DNA of 64,000 nt from an uncultured Prevotella sp. (lineage in GTDB: Bacteria; Bacteroidota; Bacteroidia; Bacteroidales; Bacteroidaceae). The first letter of the stretch is position 1, and the number at the start of each line of letters is the position of its first letter. The stretch covers positions 47,220 to 111,219 of the forward strand of contig CALUGQ010000028.1 in the NCBI GenBank assembly GCA_944320235.1. The letters run 5' to 3'. Positions 51,522 to 59,665 of the stretch are shown in pieces. A program made the position numbers and the translations under genes. The notes below the pieces were generated by a model. It made no database searches, was not told the origin of the DNA, and worked only from the letters and a program-made list of their open reading frames with translations.

Positions 51522-52670
51522 CTATCGTTTTGTGACGTCGGTGAAGGTCACCACGCGGTTGAAGTCTACCTCATCGAACAGTTCGTCGGTGGCTCCCATT
51601 CCTCTCACCATGAGGCGCGACGCCGACACGCCGTAACGCTTTACGAGGGCATCTTTCACGGCATTGGCACGTGCCTCTGAGAGTTTCTGGTTCAATTCCT
51701 TGCTGCCTTCAGGCGATGCGTAGCCCTTGATAAGGATGCGGGCATCCCTGTGGTTCTTCATGTACGTGGCAATCATCGACACACTTGCGTACTGCGCAGC
51801 GTCGATAGTGCTCTTTCCCTGGCGGAAAATCACGGTGGGCTGGAGCACGTTCTCGTCTTTCTTCACAATCACCGGCGGCTTCTGCTGGCTTGCAATGGCG
51901 AGCTTTTTCTCAAGCTCTGCTATGGCGATGCGGTTGCGTGCTATGGTGTTTTCCTTCGCGTTGTTGGCGGCCCGCAGTTCGTTTATCCTGTTGTTGAGGT
52001 CGTCTATCTCGGCCTGGTTGCGCAGTTCGGCCAGCTTGAAGTTGTGGGTTCCGTTGCTGCTGCCGAACTTATAGTTAGCGCCTACGAGCAACCCAATGGC
52101 CGAATTGTTGACATTGAACTTCGTTCCGTCACCGCTGTTGATGGCGTAAGTGATGTTTGGCTCGATGTAGAGCTGCCATGCCTTGTCTGCGCCGAGGTTG
52201 AAAGCGAAGTCTATCCCGAGCTTCGATGTAAGTGCATTGCGGTCGTATACCTCAGCGCTATGGGTACTGAACACGTGGCCCCAGCCCAGTCCGTATACGC
52301 CGACCACCTCAAACAGGCGCGGCTCCCCGTCGTAACCGCCGAACCAATTGCTGAAGTTGGTCGTGCCGAGCAGTGACAGGTTCAAGCCCTTGACGAACGT
52401 GCCGAGCGGACGCTGGTAGCTGCCTTTGTTGTTGAAATAAACCTCGCCCTCAACGGCGAAGCCGAAAACGGGCGTGAGGTAGCGCCCCACCCTCAGCCCT
52501 GCCGAGGGGTTGAGATTCTTGAAGATGGCCGTATGCGTGGTCTTGGCGCTGAGGCCTGTGTTCACTCCTATGTACCAGTTGTCCAGCAACTTGCTGTCCT
52601 CTACTGTCTGGGCCGATGTCGCCTGCACGGCCAGCACGGCCGACGCAAGCATTAAGAATAACTTTTTCAT
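51522..52670 (-). CDS. OmpA-family outer-membrane protein
   Basis: 382 residues. Signal peptide (LFLMLASAVLAVQATSA), an eight-strand-type beta-barrel (~25-210, WYIGVNTGLSAKTTH, YIEPNITYAINSGDG, GLLVGANYKFGS), a coiled coil (~218-265, IDDLNNRINELRAANNAKEN), and a C-terminal OmpA peptidoglycan-binding domain (~285-380, IFRQGKSTIDAAQYASVSM, ILIKGYASPEGSKELNQKLS). It ties outer membrane to peptidoglycan. The OmpA-domain end (GMGATDELFDEVDFNRVVTF) is typical of Bacteroidota. Monocistronic with its own promoter and terminator. Confidence 0.92.
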   Translation of the reverse strand: MKKLFLMLASAVLAVQATSAQTVEDSKLLDNWYIGVNTGLSAKTTHTAIFKNLNPSAGLRVGRYLTPVFGFAVEGEVYFNNKGSYQRPLGTFVKGLNLSLLGTTNFSNWFGGYDGEPRLFEVVGVYGLGWGHVFSTHSAEVYDRNALTSKLGIDFAFNLGADKAWQLYIEPNITYAINSGDGTKFNVNNSAIGLLVGANYKFGSSNGTHNFKLAELRNQAEIDDLNNRINELRAANNAKENTIARNRIAIAELEKKLAIASQQKPPVIVKKDENVLQPTVIFRQGKSTIDAAQYASVSMIATYMKNHRDARILIKGYASPEGSKELNQKLSEARANAVKDALVKRYGVSASRLMVRGMGATDELFDEVDFNRVVTFTDVTKR

Positions 52671-52720
52671 ACCTTATGAATATTATCGTTACGGCCGGGA
52701 ACAATCTCCCGTACCTGTTG

Positions 52721-52752
52721 CAATATTAGCTCAAAAAGCCGATAGTGCCAAA
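52721..52752 (-). promoter_or_regulatory. Promoter for the OmpA-family gene
   Basis: Minus strand TTTG (52752-52749), 20 bases, TAATATTG (52728-52721), one base off the TAnnTTTG consensus. Confidence 0.45.
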
Positions 52753-52855
52753 TGTTTTGGACGAAAAGGAAGCCGCAGCAACACAAAAACCGCCTTTTAG
52801 GACTTTTTATATGTGCTTTGGATGTCACGGTGTCGGGCTTCTTGCATTTTTTGCG

Positions 52856-52863
52856 TAACTTTG
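52856..52863 (+). promoter_or_regulatory. -7 element for the cobS-like gene
   Basis: TAACTTTG about 100 bases before ATG 52966; -33 unclear. Confidence 0.4.
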
Positions 52864-52965
52864 CCTGCGCGCCACGCGGGCTGCGGGCTACGGGCGGAAA
52901 GCTTCCGCACGAAGGCCGAGTTGCCATGCGACAACGCGACATGCACAACCAACGACAACAACACC

Positions 52966-53733
52966 ATGCGCACACCGTTATATACCACCAAGTGGTACGA
53001 CATACCATGGGCTGCGCTGATAACATTCACGAGCCTGCCGCTGCGCCGACTATACCGCCCGCCGCTCACAAGCTACCACCGCGCCATAGAGCTGTGGCCG
53101 CTCGTAGGGTGGCTCACTGGCGTGGCTATGGGCGCAGTGATATACTTCGGCAGCGCGGTCATGCCCTACCCGCTGGCCTTGATGCTGGCATTCGCCGCAC
53201 GGCTGGCAATCACCGGGGCGCGCCATGAGCGCGGACTGCTGCGCTTCGCAGGCAGCCTGAAAACAGCCGCAGGCCAAGCGAAAGGCGGCACGAGCCTTGC
53301 CGGCGTGGCCACACTCGCCGCATACACAGCCATCCTGTTAGCCGCGCTCTCACAGTTGCCTCCCGCCACAGCCGCGCTCACCGCAAGCGTGGCCGACCCT
53401 TTTGCCAAGATGGTGGCCGGGCAGCTTACGATGATGATGCCCCACACCGATGGCGAAAACGCTGCCGGGGGCGACCCGGCATACCGCCGGCCTGGCATTG
53501 CGGCAGGGGCAGGACTGGCCGTGCAGGGGCTGCTGCCCTTTGCCGTCTGCGTATGCCTTACGCACAGAATACCCGACTGGCAGTATGCCATCTTCGCCCC
53601 GTGCATAGTGATGTATGCCCTCTACCTGCTTGTACTGCACAGGCAGCGCGGCTACAATGCAGACAGCCTCGGAGCAGCCTTCCTCGCTGTTGAACTGGCA
53701 TTGTACGTGGCGGTCTGCTGTAGCGCCACATAG
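52966..53733 (+). CDS. cobS: CobS-like protein with eroded active-site motif
   Basis: 255 residues from ATG 52966. It aligns by layout with adenosylcobinamide-GDP ribazoletransferase, the membrane enzyme of cobalamin nucleotide-loop assembly: ITFTSLPLRRLYRP at the N-terminus, LWPLVGWLTGVAMGAVIYF, and GYNADSLGAAFLAVELALYV at the C-terminus. CobS normally has a HEDGLADxxDG-type acidic motif; here the place reads ARHERGLLRFAGSL, so the Asp residues are gone. About six membrane segments remain. No other cob gene is adjacent. It may be inactive or have drifted to another role; the frame is intact. Confidence 0.65.
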   Translation: MRTPLYTTKWYDIPWAALITFTSLPLRRLYRPPLTSYHRAIELWPLVGWLTGVAMGAVIYFGSAVMPYPLALMLAFAARLAITGARHERGLLRFAGSLKTAAGQAKGGTSLAGVATLAAYTAILLAALSQLPPATAALTASVADPFAKMVAGQLTMMMPHTDGENAAGGDPAYRRPGIAAGAGLAVQGLLPFAVCVCLTHRIPDWQYAIFAPCIVMYALYLLVLHRQRGYNADSLGAAFLAVELALYVAVCCSAT

Positions 53734-53838
53734 CCAACGGCAACCTACAGGCACAGCCAGCCGCAGCCCACATCCCGCCTGACAAAATCATTACAAGCAC
53801 ATGGCCGCAGCCAAGCGGCTGACGTTACAGACTGCAAA

Positions 53839-53926
53839 ATGCGCCATCTGGCACCGCAGGACGGGCTGTTTTGCATTGCCAAACGCCACGTCTTGCAACG
53901 CCGTCGGGCCGCCACGCGCAACCTGC
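53839..53926 (+). repeat. 22-bp unit array E (four units)
   Basis: Units start at 53839, 53861, 53883 and 53905. The second begins ACGGGCTGTTTTGCATTGCC and differs from unit 1 of array A at two positions. Flanked by AAAATnnTTAC motifs 191 bases apart. Confidence 0.75.
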
Positions 53927-54125
53927 TGGCGGCCAGCCACTTGCCGGGGAGCGGCCTGGCTGCGACAAGAACAAAAAATGCTTACACAAAGGCCAGGCTG
54001 CCGACAAGCAAAACGGCTGCCGCCGGCATCACGAGAAACACACAGCCGGCCGCCCTGCCGGCGGGAATGCCACCGGCAGGTGCATAAATCTGCGCCATAA
54101 GCTATGGCGTTCGGCATATTTTTAG

Positions 54126-54133
54126 TAACTTTG
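54126..54133 (+). promoter_or_regulatory. -7 element for the 54.2-57.2 kb operon
   Basis: TAACTTTG 69 bases before ATG 54203. Confidence 0.4.
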
Positions 54134-54202
54134 CCAATCAAAGGGGCGGAAACATAACCGCAACCACATTTTTACAAACAACAAAAACAAGGAGATACTG
54201 AC

Positions 54203-54529
54203 ATGTACAGAATACAAGCAAACCCATCGGGAACACGCAGCATCGACGTGAGCGACGAGCACCTGCAGACAATAGAGAAGCACAACCTGCTGGAAGGACT
54301 CGTGGACAGCAACGGAATCGTTGACGAGCAAGTGCTCGAGAAACTCAAGCTCAACGTGCGCTCGCTGCTCGAATCGGAGGCCGGCAAGGACAAGGCCCTG
54401 CTCGACCTGTGCCTCGACATCATCTACCACCCCAACATGAAAGCGTTCGGGCTGAAGCGCCTGGTGGCCCTCTTCGCCGAGTGGAAAGAAAGGCAAGGCA
54501 GCGAGAAGCCCGCCGGCGAGGAAGCCTGA
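54203..54529 (+). CDS. Small cytosolic protein, unknown
   Basis: 108 residues, no signal or membrane segment, mostly helical and acidic: IEKHNLLEGLVDSNGIVD, LKLNVRSLLESEAGKD and GLKRLVALFAEWKERQGSE. I do not recognise the family. It lies 18 bases upstream of the YgiQ gene under the same predicted promoter, so it may be a partner or accessory of that radical-SAM protein. No enzymatic motif. Confidence 0.65.
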   Translation: MYRIQANPSGTRSIDVSDEHLQTIEKHNLLEGLVDSNGIVDEQVLEKLKLNVRSLLESEAGKDKALLDLCLDIIYHPNMKAFGLKRLVALFAEWKERQGSEKPAGEEA

Positions 54530-54547
54530 GCCTACAACAAGCACAAC

Positions 54548-56497
54548 ATGGAATACAGACTGAGCGACTTCCTGCCCACAACGAAGAAAGAGATTGAGCT
54601 GCGCGGCTGGGAACAGGCAGACATAATCCTGTTCTCGGCCGACGCATACGTAGACCACCCGGCATTCGGCGCAGCCGTCATAGGCCGCACGCTCGAACAT
54701 GAAGGCTACCGCGTAGCCATAGTGCCGCAACCCGACTGGCACGGCGACTGGCGCGACTTCAAGAAGCTCGGCGCGCCGCGGCTCTTCTTCGGCATAGCGC
54801 CGGGATGCATGGACTCGATGGTAAACAAGTATACGGCCAACAAGCGGCTGCGCTCTGAAGACGCATACAGCCCCGACGGGCGACACGACATGAGGCCGGA
54901 GTATCCCACAATCGTTTACTCGCAGATACTCAGGCAGCTGTTTCCCGACGTGCCCATAGTGCTCGGCGGCATCGAGGCATCGCTGCGCCGCCTGACCCAC
55001 TATGACTACTGGCAGGACAGCCTGCGCAAGTCAATACTCTGCGACAGCGGGGCCGACCTGCTCATCTACGGCATGGGCGAAAAGCCCACAGCCGCCCTGG
55101 CTGCGCGGCTCGCCGCAGGCGAAAGCATAAGTGACATACGCGACCTGCCGCAGACAGCTTACCTCACTGCTGCCGACGGAATGCCCATAGGCGCGGGCGA
55201 CATAGTGCTCCACAGCCACGAGGAATGCCTGGCCGACAAGAGGAAACAGGCCGAGAACTTCCGCCACATTGAAGAGGAGTCGAACAGGATGCACGCAAGC
55301 AGGATAGTGCAGGCGGTAGGCGGGAAGTGGGTCGTGGTGAACCCTCCATACCCGCCAATGACCACCGAAGAGCTCGACGCGTCATACGACCTGCCCTACA
55401 CCCGCCTGCCCCACCCCAAGTACAAGGGCAAGCGCATACCTGCCTACGAAATGATAAAACACTCGGTGAACATCCACCGGGGATGCTTCGGCGGCTGCGC
55501 CTTCTGCACCATATCGGCCCACCAGGGCAAGTTCATAAGCAGCCGGTCAAAGGAAAGCATACTCAGGGAGGTGAGGCAGGTCACGCAGATGGACGACTTC
55601 AAGGGATACATCTCCGACCTCGGCGGCCCCTCGGCAAACATGTACGCCATGCACGGGCGCGACCTGAGCCTCTGCGACAGGTGCAAACGGCCGAGCTGCA
55701 TCAACCCGCAGGTGTGCCACAACCTTGACACCGACCACTCGCCGCTGCTCGAACTGTACCACGCCGTCGACGCTCTGCCGGGCATAAAGAAGAGTTTCAT
55801 AGGCAGTGGCGTGCGCTACGACCTGCTGCTGCACAAGAGCGACGACGAGAAATGCGACAAGGCAGCCCGCCAATACACCGAGGAACTGGTATGCAGACAC
55901 GTCAGCGGCAGGCTCAAGGTGGCCCCCGAGCACACCAGCGAAGGCGTGCTCAGGCTGATGAGGAAACCATCATTCAGGCTGTTCGAGGAATTCAAGAAGG
56001 TGTTCGACCGCATAAACAGGGACCACAACCTCAACCAGCAGCTCATACCTTACTTCATAAGCAGCCACCCGGGATGCCACGAGGCCGACATGGCGGAGCT
56101 TGCCGTGAGGACAAAACGGCTGAACTTCCACCTCGAACAGGTGCAAGACTTCACGCCTACGCCAATGACCGTCAGCACGGAAGCATGGTACACGGGCCTG
56201 CACCCGTACACGCTTGAACACGTATACAGCGCGAAATCGCAAAGCGAAAAGCTGGCACAAAGACAGTACTTCTTCTGGTACAAGCCAGAGGAAAGCCGCA
56301 ACATAGAGCGTTCGCTAAGGGCAATAGGGCGGGCCGACCTCATACAGGAACTGTGCCCCAGGCGCGGCCGGCCGCAAACAGGCAACCCGGCAACGGCGAC
56401 AAACGTCAAACACCACAAAGATGAGAATCATAGAACAAAGCATAACGCCCAAAAGCCCCATGGCCGAGAGCGAGGACGGAATCATCGTAACGGATGA
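54548..56497 (+). CDS. YgiQ-family radical SAM protein
   Basis: 649 residues. UPF0313/YgiQ family: N-terminal B12-binding-like region (~25-180, IVLGGIEASLRRLTHYDYW), then the radical-SAM core with HRGCFGGCAFCTI giving CxxxCxxC, and a C-terminal segment with SGRLKVAPEHTSEGVLRLM and PYFISSHPGC. A second Cys group, CDRCKRPSCINPQVC, could bind another cluster. The substrate of YgiQ is unknown. The last ~40 residues are low-complexity basic (RPQTGNPATATNVKHHK), and the final 77 bases overlap the next gene. Confidence 0.88.
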   Translation: MEYRLSDFLPTTKKEIELRGWEQADIILFSADAYVDHPAFGAAVIGRTLEHEGYRVAIVPQPDWHGDWRDFKKLGAPRLFFGIAPGCMDSMVNKYTANKRLRSEDAYSPDGRHDMRPEYPTIVYSQILRQLFPDVPIVLGGIEASLRRLTHYDYWQDSLRKSILCDSGADLLIYGMGEKPTAALAARLAAGESISDIRDLPQTAYLTAADGMPIGAGDIVLHSHEECLADKRKQAENFRHIEEESNRMHASRIVQAVGGKWVVVNPPYPPMTTEELDASYDLPYTRLPHPKYKGKRIPAYEMIKHSVNIHRGCFGGCAFCTISAHQGKFISSRSKESILREVRQVTQMDDFKGYISDLGGPSANMYAMHGRDLSLCDRCKRPSCINPQVCHNLDTDHSPLLELYHAVDALPGIKKSFIGSGVRYDLLLHKSDDEKCDKAARQYTEELVCRHVSGRLKVAPEHTSEGVLRLMRKPSFRLFEEFKKVFDRINRDHNLNQQLIPYFISSHPGCHEADMAELAVRTKRLNFHLEQVQDFTPTPMTVSTEAWYTGLHPYTLEHVYSAKSQSEKLAQRQYFFWYKPEESRNIERSLRAIGRADLIQELCPRRGRPQTGNPATATNVKHHKDENHRTKHNAQKPHGRERGRNHRNG

Positions 56498-57230
56498 CTT
56501 CATCGCCGTGATTGACGGCAGCACGAGCAAGACCAACCTATGCCTGCACCCCGGAACTACCAACGGGAGATATTGCATGACGCTCATAAAACAGTACATA
56601 AGCCAGGCCGCAAGGGATATGTCGTGCGAAAGCTTCTGCCGCGGAGTCACCGCTTTCGTGAGAAGCCACTATGACAGCAACCAGCTGACGCGCCTGGCGG
56701 AACACCCGGAGGAGCGGGCCACGGCCAGCTGCGCAGTTTACAGCGACACAAGGCGCGAGGTGTGGCTTGTCGGCGACTGCCAATGCCTTGTCGACGGAAC
56801 GTTGCATGACAATCCCAAGCCTGCCGAAGCGGCCATAGCCAGAAAGCGCGCCGCCTTCGCACGGCAACTGCTTGACACGAATGCCGCCACCATGGAAAGC
56901 CTCAGGCAGAACGACACAACAAGGACGCTCATAACAAAAGACTTGATAGAAAGCATGGCAGGGCAGAATGTAGAATACGCCGTAGTCGACGGATTCGACA
57001 TCCCGCAGGACAAAGTCCGCATCATCGCGGTGGGGGAAAGCGCAAGCGAGATTGTGCTTGCAAGCGACGGATACCCGCTACTGATGCCTACACTGGAGGC
57101 ATCGGAGCAGGCATTGCAGGCACAGATGGCCACCGACCCGCTGAACATCGGCCGGTTCAAGGCCACAAAAGCGTTTCTCGCAGGCAACAACTCATTCGAC
57201 GACCGCAGCTACATCCGCTTCGAGCCATAA
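56421..57230 (+). CDS. PP2C-like phosphatase-fold protein
   Basis: 269 residues. Asp motifs spaced like a PPM/PP2C phosphatase are visible: FIAVIDGSTSKT near residue 30, RREVWLVGDCQCLVDG near 115, and EIVLASDGYPLL near 212. It lacks the usual RxxxED start and many core residues, so activity is uncertain. It begins 77 bases inside the upstream YgiQ gene, an unusually long overlap. The next signal is the bidirectional terminator at 57233-57271. Assignment by motif spacing only. Confidence 0.6.
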   Translation: MRIIEQSITPKSPMAESEDGIIVTDDFIAVIDGSTSKTNLCLHPGTTNGRYCMTLIKQYISQAARDMSCESFCRGVTAFVRSHYDSNQLTRLAEHPEERATASCAVYSDTRREVWLVGDCQCLVDGTLHDNPKPAEAAIARKRAAFARQLLDTNAATMESLRQNDTTRTLITKDLIESMAGQNVEYAVVDGFDIPQDKVRIIAVGESASEIVLASDGYPLLMPTLEASEQALQAQMATDPLNIGRFKATKAFLAGNNSFDDRSYIRFEP

Positions 57231-57232
57231 AC

Positions 57233-57271
57233 AAAAAAGCCTGCAAGACATCGGCGTATGTCCTGCAGGCT
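57233..57271. terminator. Terminator between convergent operons
   Basis: AGCCTGCA-A-GACAT pairs with ATGTC-C-TGCAGGCT; on the minus strand it is followed by TTTTTT, ending the 60.6-57.3 kb operon. Confidence 0.85.
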
Positions 57272-57292
57272 CCAATAAGACCAGCATACAAG

Positions 57293-57676
57293 CTATTTGA
57301 GCAAGTCGTCAATCTCAGCAATCTCGTCCTCATCGAACCATTTTGCGAGCTTGCACTTCGCCTTTTCCTTTATCTCCGGGTCAACGTCACCCCACACTTT
57401 CTTAAGCACATAAACCAGTACGGCCAGGTCGTCGGTAAGCCCCGCAATGGGTATTGCGTCGGGAATGACATCAATAGGGCTTATCATATAACCCAAAGCA
57501 CCGATGATGATGGCCTTGTCTGCCTTCGACACCTTGTCGCTCTGCAGCGTATAATACAATATAAACGCTGCATAAACCAATTTGGCGCCAGCCCTCTTGG
57601 CGATGTGAGAAATCTTGTCCACAAAGTCGTTTGCGGAGAAGCGGTTGGCATAACTCATGAAATCAGGTAATTCCAT
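57293..57676 (-). CDS. DUF1232/YkvA-family small membrane protein
   Basis: 127 residues with the DUF1232 core ALGYMISPIDVIPDAIPIAG followed by LTDDLAVLVYVLKKV; two short hydrophobic segments (LVYAAFILYYTLQ and the core). YkvA-type proteins are widespread and without firm function. Last gene of the minus-strand operon, 27 bases after the DUF1460 gene and 22 bases before the terminator stem. Confidence 0.85.
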   Translation of the reverse strand: MELPDFMSYANRFSANDFVDKISHIAKRAGAKLVYAAFILYYTLQSDKVSKADKAIIIGALGYMISPIDVIPDAIPIAGLTDDLAVLVYVLKKVWGDVDPEIKEKAKCKLAKWFDEDEIAEIDDLLK

Positions 57677-57703
57677 AACAGTCTCTAATAATTAAGTTGT
57701 TTA

Positions 57704-58585
57704 CTATTGTGTTATCAGTCTCACGATGCGGATGCCCAAGTGGCTCGGATGGCGTTGCAGATACTGCCCGAGCGTCATCGGCTCTTCAACCACCTTGCGG
57801 TGAATCATCGACGCATTGAGCAAGTGAAGGCCATCGGCCCGCCAGACGGCAAAGCCCAAATGGGCAATGTCGAGCCCGCCCTTGTTGCTTACGATAGCTA
57901 TGATGTCGCCGTCCTTCACAGCCTGCGACACGCTGGCATCGGCCAGCCCAGACTTTGGTATGTACCTGAACGAACGGCCTGAAAGGGCCTTTTCCTGCCT
58001 TGCAATGTCGGCCACAAGCTCCGGGTGGAGCCTCAGGGCCTTGTATGAGCCGCGATGCTTGCTCATGTAATCAACCATCAAAGTCTTCACCGCCGTGAAA
58101 GGCGGCACCGGCTCCTGCACGTCCTCGACGAGACGCATGGCCGCTTTATCCGCTATCCAGTCGCTGAAATAATGCAGGCGGCTGGCATATCCGTCCATGA
58201 CTCCTTGGCGGTAGCGCAAAGACTTCAGCATGGCGGCGTACTCGCGGAACGAACGCTGGCCGCGACTGTCGCACAAGACAAGGGCCGAGACGGTCTCGAC
58301 AAGTGTGGTACAGTCAAGCTCACGGGTGTTGACAACGAGGCGTTCGTCATCGTTTTTCTCCAACGTATGGGCCACGTATGGCCTCCCTAGAAACTTGCGC
58401 GCAAAGAAAAGCGGCCTGTTTTCGCCGCCCGGCAAGGCCTTGGCTTCTGCCAGCAGACGTTCAATAAGCACGCTGTCGGCCGGCAGGTAATCAGTTGCCG
58501 CCAAAGACATGGCTGGTTTGGATGCCGAAGCCGCCAAAGAGACCATCAACATGGCCGATATCACCAGATGACAGAATGCGTTCAT
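57704..58585 (-). CDS. DUF1460 exported amidase-like protein
   Basis: 293 residues with a signal peptide. DUF1460 is an NlpC/P60-related fold; the nucleophile Cys is in RELDCTTLVETVSAL and the His is probably in GGLDIAHLGFAVW. Structures of the family suggest N-acetylmuramoyl-L-alanine amidase activity on peptidoglycan fragments, acting in the periplasm. It overlaps the upstream DUF4421 gene by 4 bases. Confidence 0.82.
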   Translation of the reverse strand: MNAFCHLVISAMLMVSLAASASKPAMSLAATDYLPADSVLIERLLAEAKALPGGENRPLFFARKFLGRPYVAHTLEKNDDERLVVNTRELDCTTLVETVSALVLCDSRGQRSFREYAAMLKSLRYRQGVMDGYASRLHYFSDWIADKAAMRLVEDVQEPVPPFTAVKTLMVDYMSKHRGSYKALRLHPELVADIARQEKALSGRSFRYIPKSGLADASVSQAVKDGDIIAIVSNKGGLDIAHLGFAVWRADGLHLLNASMIHRKVVEEPMTLGQYLQRHPSHLGIRIVRLITQ

Positions 58586-59655
58586 TTCTTCCTGTAACCT
58601 TTTTTCAGACCGAAATTATATCCTATGTAAAAGTTCAGACTGCCGAAAACGTTGTTCGTGGCGAAGCGTGGCTTGCGATAATTGTACGAATGCAAGATGG
58701 CACTAGCACCCGCATACCACCTCGTATTGTTGTATACGATGCCGAAACGCCCTATCCCGTCAATGTTCACATTGTCGAAACTGAAACCGCTGTCGTTGTT
58801 TTCTGCCATGTCACCCTGTGAGTGCTTGTAGGCCAAAGCCAGCGAAGCACTGGCACAAAACAGGCAGTTCTTCGCGAAGACCCAGTTGTATGCATACCCT
58901 CCGGTGACGCTTATGTCGTAATACTTGACCTTGTTGAACATCAAGCCGCTATCAATCTTCACACCGTCAGGGGAGCAATGCCTCTCCACGACATCCTGAA
59001 GCTTGCGGTGGTCAAGCTCAATGCTGTTGTTCGTGTAGCCAACTCCGGCCATCCATGAGCCGCAACTCACTTTCTGGCAAGTGCTTTGAGCGAATGCAGC
59101 GGGATAAGAGAAGCGTTTGTGGTTGAATATATAGTAAAGGTTTGCGCCCGTTATCCCGACGTTGATACCGTCGAAAGGAACGTCGATGAGCTTCCCAACG
59201 TCCACCCCGTCGCCCATGAAGGCGTTCCTTATCTTATAGTCGCTGCCTGTGCGGCGGTAGAAAAGGTCAATCCCTATCTGCGAGCTGTAGATGCTGAACT
59301 CTATCTCCCGCTTCCTGCCACCGTCAGAAAAGCCGATGTTTTTCAAGTCAAATGTATATCCAAGGAAGAACCAACGCCACCCGAGATAGGGGCCTACGCG
59401 CATCACCACGTCGGGAGAGAGCGTGACACTCTGCCCCGAGTTGCTCCTGAGGCGGTAAATATCGTAATTGAAAGTGGTCTGCAGCATTACCGTGAAATTA
59501 TAGTGTTGCGGCTCGATGTAGTTCGTATCAATGGCACTGAAGCCCCTCACTATCCGTTTCAGCACGCCCATCCGGCTTTTGTCCCCGCCGCCGTAAGCCG
59601 GGACATCGACAGCCATGAGGACCGCCAGCAACATGAGCGTCAACCTGTGGGGCAT
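58582..59655 (-). CDS. DUF4421 outer-membrane-type protein
   Basis: 357 residues with a signal peptide (LMLLAVLMAVDVPAYG). The rest is beta-strand-rich, with alternating aromatic segments (YLGWRWFFLGYTFDLKN, SIYSSQIGIDLFYRR, GGYAYNWVFAKNCLFCA) and a C-terminal FYIGYNFGLKKGYRKK, consistent with a small outer-membrane barrel of the Bacteroidota DUF4421 family. Function unknown. It starts 10 bases after the oxidoreductase gene and overlaps the DUF1460 gene. Confidence 0.75.
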   Translation of the reverse strand: MPHRLTLMLLAVLMAVDVPAYGGGDKSRMGVLKRIVRGFSAIDTNYIEPQHYNFTVMLQTTFNYDIYRLRSNSGQSVTLSPDVVMRVGPYLGWRWFFLGYTFDLKNIGFSDGGRKREIEFSIYSSQIGIDLFYRRTGSDYKIRNAFMGDGVDVGKLIDVPFDGINVGITGANLYYIFNHKRFSYPAAFAQSTCQKVSCGSWMAGVGYTNNSIELDHRKLQDVVERHCSPDGVKIDSGLMFNKVKYYDISVTGGYAYNWVFAKNCLFCASASLALAYKHSQGDMAENNDSGFSFDNVNIDGIGRFGIVYNNTRWYAGASAILHSYNYRKPRFATNNVFGSLNFYIGYNFGLKKGYRKK

Positions 59656-59665
59656 GGGCTTGGCT

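Larger units (their letters stand above)
53734..54202. other. Intergenic stretch with array E
   Basis: Contains GTTACAGACTG (53824), array E (53839-53926), flanking AAAATCATTAC (53784) and AAAATGCTTAC (53975), and the -7 element TAACTTTG (54126-54133). No gene seen. Confidence 0.65.
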
